The translations under genes were made by a program, and so were the position numbers. The notes under the pieces were generated by a model, which saw only the letters and a program-made list of their open reading frames with translations, searched no databases and was not told where the DNA came from. This document shows, piece after piece, positions 60,116-64,000 of a stretch of DNA of 64,000 nucleotides. The number at the start of each line of letters is the position of its first letter. The first letter of the stretch is position 1. Source of the DNA: Tigriopus japonicus (lineage: Eukaryota > Arthropoda > Copepoda > Harpacticoida > Harpacticidae); the NCBI GenBank assembly GCA_010645155.1, contig CM021317.1:7387417-7451416 (forward strand), written 5' to 3'.

Positions 60116-61035
60116 GCTCGCGGGTCGCCCTTAAACAAGGCAAAGCGGTAACTTATGTGAGTTTAGTTAGATTAAGGTATTCTTGTTGTAGTTCAAATAC
60201 CGTTTTCAAGAAACATCAATGAAAACCAAACCTATTCCAAAATGTTTTGATCTAAAATGGTGATTCTTTGGGTAGCACCAAGATCCCTTGGTCACAGGTT
60301 CACCAAGTTTAGCCACTGCAAAGTCTCCCTTGGCAGCTCAAAGCTACCCAAAGGCCCTTTTGCCTGACTCGATCCGCTGGCTGAATCATTTTGAAGGGCT
60401 CGCAATAACGTACCATTCCTGAACTTTCGCTCAACACCTCAAGCCCTCCAACCAAAATAGTACGCCGAATTTGTGAGAACTTTGCCAGAAATAGACGCAA
60501 TTGGGCACAATAGACCAGGTGTCTTAAGATAAGATAATTATAATAACCTTAACAAATTCAAGCGAATATTTGCCGGACAATGGTAAGACATTTTTCTTAA
60601 ACATAACCTTGGAAGTGGCTCATCCTATCAAACGTTCTCGTTTAAGATGTGCATTAATCAAATGTCTTGCTTCATATTGGTATTGTTCTTTTTTTATCGT
60701 AAACTCTTTATCATTGTTTTTAGGCTCGAGTGGATTTCTCCGAAACAAATTGACACAAGCGAAATATAGTTATATGAGTGGCTCGATATTAAAGCTTAAT
60801 ACTTTAGGCAATTCATTGGTGAGCAAAAAGATCCATGCAGAGCAAACTCTCACGCAATGTTGTCTAGCCAGATGATCCTATAATGGATAATATTGTGAAT
60901 AGTAGCACATCAAAAGAGACTTCTCTTTTCCGTTGCTTTGCTTTTTCGCTCCAATTTCAGTACGAACTATGAAGACATTTACTGTACTTTATCAAGCTCA
61001 TTTGTTGTTGCATTTCGAAAATTTTGAATAAAGAA
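60116..61035. other. intergenic, nothing recognised
   Basis: Short frames only, with no motif. Confidence 0.35.
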
Positions 61036-61389
61036 GAACCGAAAGAGCTTTTAATCGAAACCGAAAGCTTAAACCGAAAGAGGGCTTAACCGAAATAGAA
61101 ACTGAAACACACTTCAGCTGACTAAAATACTATAATAATGAATAATTACGCGTAGGTATAATAACTCTTACACAATGGTCCTATGCTCCAGGATAATTAT
61201 TCTTCCACCCGATCAAACACATGTGTTTAAAAGATCAAGACTGAATACATTATGTACAATGCTATTCGGAACACTTATATTCTCTTTGGGCCCGAGTTTG
61301 CATAAACTAGTTTCAAATTTTCTACATGGAGCTTGGGGTTTTAGAGTGCATGTGTGCTTTTGGCTCTATAGTCAAAATAGAAACCGAAT
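61036..61389. repeat. hAT-type MITE, ACCGAAACC family, degenerate copy
   Basis: AACCGAAAGAGGGCTTAACC and later GTGCATGTGTGCTTTTGG follow the family order. The right end appears replaced by a SINE fragment starting near 61390. Confidence 0.6.
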
Positions 61390-61516
61390 TATAAGAGTGT
61401 ATTTGCTCCCCCAAACAGCGTAGGTTCAAATCCTGAAATGGATCGGATTGAAGCTGTGTGGATAAATCCTTTATTACTCTCTACATGGAATCCCATTTAT
61501 TGTAGCGGTAAAAAAA
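61390..61516 (+). repeat. SINE fragment, 5'-truncated
   Basis: Starts within the tRNA part (CCCCCAAACAGCGTAGGTTC), has a mutated B box (GGTTCAAATCC) and continues through GGATCGGATTGAAGCTGTG to the tail GGAATCCCATTTATTGTAGC. It matches 44955-45115 in order. Confidence 0.78.
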
Positions 61517-61713
61517 CCTTTTTTTGACAAGCCGTCTGAATTTGAGAAAAAAATTGGTAATCCAAAAATCACATAAATATCAAAATTACTGTTGACATTG
61601 ATGGCCTAGCTAGGTTTTTAGGGTATTGGCATCGTTGCCAATGGTACTAAAAATTGCTCAACTAATATTTTAAAAAAACCATTATTATTCATAAGGTAAC
61701 TTAAAGCTAAAAA

Positions 61714-63759
61714 TTAATCAAAACAAGTGCTTGAACAACTGGCATCCGAGAGGTAACTGGAATCAGCGGACATCTCTTCACCCAAAATGTCCATGGACAT
61801 CTGGGTGTGAGCGGATCGATCAACTCGAACACATGACGTGCATTGAAGACCTTCTTGAACGAAAATCATGGCTTTTTTCACCCGAAGCAAGAACTCAGGC
61901 CGAGTAATTTGCTTGTCCTCAAAATCGAGTTTGGCCAAGTTTAACTCGGCAGTGGAGTAATTTCGGAGCACATCTCCCCTCCAATCTGGATATCCGGGAT
62001 CGATCTTGATCAACAAGGTCAGTTGCTCCTTTCCTAACTCCTTCATCCTTTGGAGCTCCTTTCGTCCTACACTCGATATGGGCACTTGACTGTAGCAATT
62101 CAAAAGGGATCGTTTGACCATCATCAAAAGAGCGTGATGAGGGTGAAGGATCCTGGAGAAAGTCTCAATGACCTCCTCCAACCTTTCAATAGTAGTAACT
62201 TGTCCACCGGCATAAAGTTTCCTCTGAAGATCAATGGCCAATCGTTGGGCTTGCTCACTACTCAACTCTTGTTGAGGATGCTTTGGACAGACCCATTTGG
62301 TGTCGTGCTCAAGAGGATTAATTGGCAAGATACAACCTATCTCTCCAACCTCTGTTCCATCTGTGTGGGTAGTGGGTATGGAACAACGCTGGCAAATTAG
62401 AGCCGATAAGTAGCTTCCAAGCTCTTTGGGATCACGGCATCGTCGGCACGAACACTCAATCAAGTGGTCCCTAAAAACATGAATTGAGCCTATTAACATT
62501 GGGACCAAATGATGAGTTTTTGAGTTGATTGGGCTTAAGTTTAGCGTGTTGCCACTTTTTGGAGGGGCGATTGACGTCGTAAAAATGGTATTGTTAAACT
62601 TTCAAGGGCTCAACTGACGATCGAGCTTTTATTGCGTGTATGTAGGTAGGTCTTAGGGTACGTAAATTCAATCAAAAATACTTCAAGTGAACAACACATC
62701 ATTCATGCAATCCAAGTAAAAAGAAAGAACCCTACGGCATTGCATATTAATGACTTGACCTGCTAAATTATTTGAAAAGGAGCCACACAGAATGGGGAAA
62801 TGTCTGAATAAACTAGTTCATTTTGGCATGTTTCAAAAATTGTACTTTTGAGAAGATCCTTAGAGAACCCACCTATACAGTTTGGCCCTCCGTTTCCATG
62901 TAGGTTCCAAGGTCGGAATCAGGCTGATGGTTAGTTCCTCTCCGGCCTTGATAATGGTCTTTGCCAACACTGCCAAAGTCTTATTAGGGTAAACCACAAA
63001 CTTGCAATTGCTGATGCAAGAATGAGAAAATTGAGAGAAAATGGGGAACAAGGCTCGTTCGCGATCCTCAGTTGTGATGAGAGAGCAAGTTCGGACTAGA
63101 TCGAGAATGGCTATCAAATCTACCTCTGAAATTTCGTTCGTATCCGCAAACTCCCTTATAAACACCGTCAAAGCTGCTTTCATGTCGTCCCATGATTTTG
63201 ATCCATCTGGAACGGTTCTGTTCTCAAACATGTAACGAGTTCGGTTGTCCACTTTGGGGTTGAATTTTTTGGCCTGAATAAGTCTAGTGGGCATGACTGC
63301 TAGAGTTACAAGTTCTACGGATTCATTCCACAGAGAAGAGATCAGGTCAGGTTTGGTTCGCCATATTTGACATTCCAATTGATGATTTGATCCAATTTGG
63401 CACTTTTCGTCACATACAGGAAGTTTGCAATGGCCACACTTGTAGTTGTTCTCCACCGGTTTGCAACAATCCATGCAAGATGGGTTGTTGGTGGGGTTAA
63501 GGGACCAATTGGGTCCCAATGCTAGATTCCATTCAAAGAAGATGAGTTCCAAGGGCTTGATGTCTCTGGTAGCAATAAGTGTTTTAGTTCCAAGTGTGGC
63601 ATCTGTGAAGAATTGGAACGGGAAGCAATATTTTCGTTGATGGTGTGCTAAATAATGTTCCCGCGAACAAAAGGCCACGCTTTTACAATTCTGACACAAA
63701 TTGACACAACCTCTTCCGCATAAAAAGCACACATATTTCTTTGATCTCCCTCGAGGCAT
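61714..63759 (-). CDS. SMYD-A-like SET/MYND protein
   Basis: Minus-strand exons 63759-62873 and 62470-61714 (402-bp intron, phase 2) give 547 residues. An N-terminal MYND-like zinc finger (Cys11, 14, 22, 25, 31 ... 45) precedes the split SET domain. A second MYND finger (about 95-130, CMDCC ... HQLEC) sits inside SET as in all SMYD proteins. SET II carries FSHSCISN (244-251) in place of NHSCxPN and GEELTISL (273-280). The post-SET cysteines are in ECSCRRC. A helical C-terminal half follows. SMYD proteins are lysine methyltransferases of the nucleus and cytoplasm. Here Leu280 replaces the Tyr usually found in ISY, so activity is doubtful. The chosen ATG (MPRGRS) has an A at -3. An in-frame ATG pair at 63804 would add 15 residues, and the open frame beyond starts only at TTG. 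Confidence 0.88.
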
Positions 63760-64000
63760 TTTTGTTGAGGTGGAATTTGATAACACCTCAGAGAACTTCA
63801 TCATTGGAATTTTGGAACATTTCCAAATTCGGTAAGTAATGTTCAAAACCACCAAACCTCCCTTTACAATTCGTCCTTCGAGCTCCCTAATAATGTTGAT
63901 ATTCAAGCCTTAATTTCCAGTACTAATGATGGTTAAAGAATTGGCCACCTCTCCTGCTCCTCTAATCGTCGATCATTTGACCTGAAATAATCTCTTTCGA
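63760..64000. other. upstream of the SMYD-A-like gene
   Basis: 5' UTR and promoter region of the minus-strand gene. The reading frame stays open to about 63906 without another ATG beyond 63804. Confidence 0.4.

Noticed and set aside
63760..63906. Longer N-terminus of the SMYD-A-like protein
   Set aside because: The open frame begins at TTG. Only the ATGs at 63804 and 63759 are plausible starts.

Overview
The window is eukaryotic nuclear DNA: multi-exon genes with GT-AG introns of 57 bp to about 10 kb, TATA-type promoters, an ionotropic chemoreceptor (IR) type receptor gene, a SMYD-A-like SET/MYND gene, and many transposon remnants. The IR-type receptor and the SMYD-A-like gene suggest an arthropod, perhaps a crustacean such as a copepod. 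That assignment is an inference; nothing here is a species diagnostic. No bacterial-style operons, rRNA, CRISPR or virus were seen.

Layout. 1-130 is a tRNA-derived SINE. 1807-4228 (+) is a divergent IR-type receptor in two exons. 6504-8564 (-) is an aftiphilin homologue, a clathrin/AP-1 trafficking accessory, whose C-terminal exons were not found. 10923-19376 (+) is a 14-exon gene reconstructed here; its exons sum exactly to 953 codons plus a stop. It fuses a hydantoinase/oxoprolinase (HyuA-type) half to a DUF917 half. 20270-21910 is an apparently complete Tc1-type transposon with an intact transposase.

24828-57971 is the most novel part. It holds three plus-strand paralogues (A 24828-26283, B 39513-50247, C 53316-56792) of a family I do not recognise. 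Each has a signal peptide, a Lys-Arg site, a phase-1 intron at the same place inside the first membrane segment, and three predicted membrane segments. A fourth small secreted-protein gene (57338-57971) follows. Between A and B, on the minus strand, two exons 5.8 kb apart (32801-32696 and 26844-26675) join in phase into a 91-residue secreted peptide precursor. At the right end, 63759-61714 (-) encodes a SMYD-A-like SET/MYND protein with an extra zinc finger and a Leu where the catalytic Tyr usually lies.

Introns and intergenic DNA are packed with small transposons. These include several hAT-type MITEs with 8-bp target duplications (one nested in another), two of them carrying internal 20-bp satellite arrays; a palindromic MITE with 7-bp target duplications; a hairpin MITE; a TIR family found in three introns; two deleted mariner-type elements; and tRNA-Leu-like SINEs, two of them in tandem. 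The genes do not form one pathway. The coherent signal is the plus-strand secreted/membrane protein cluster of the right half.
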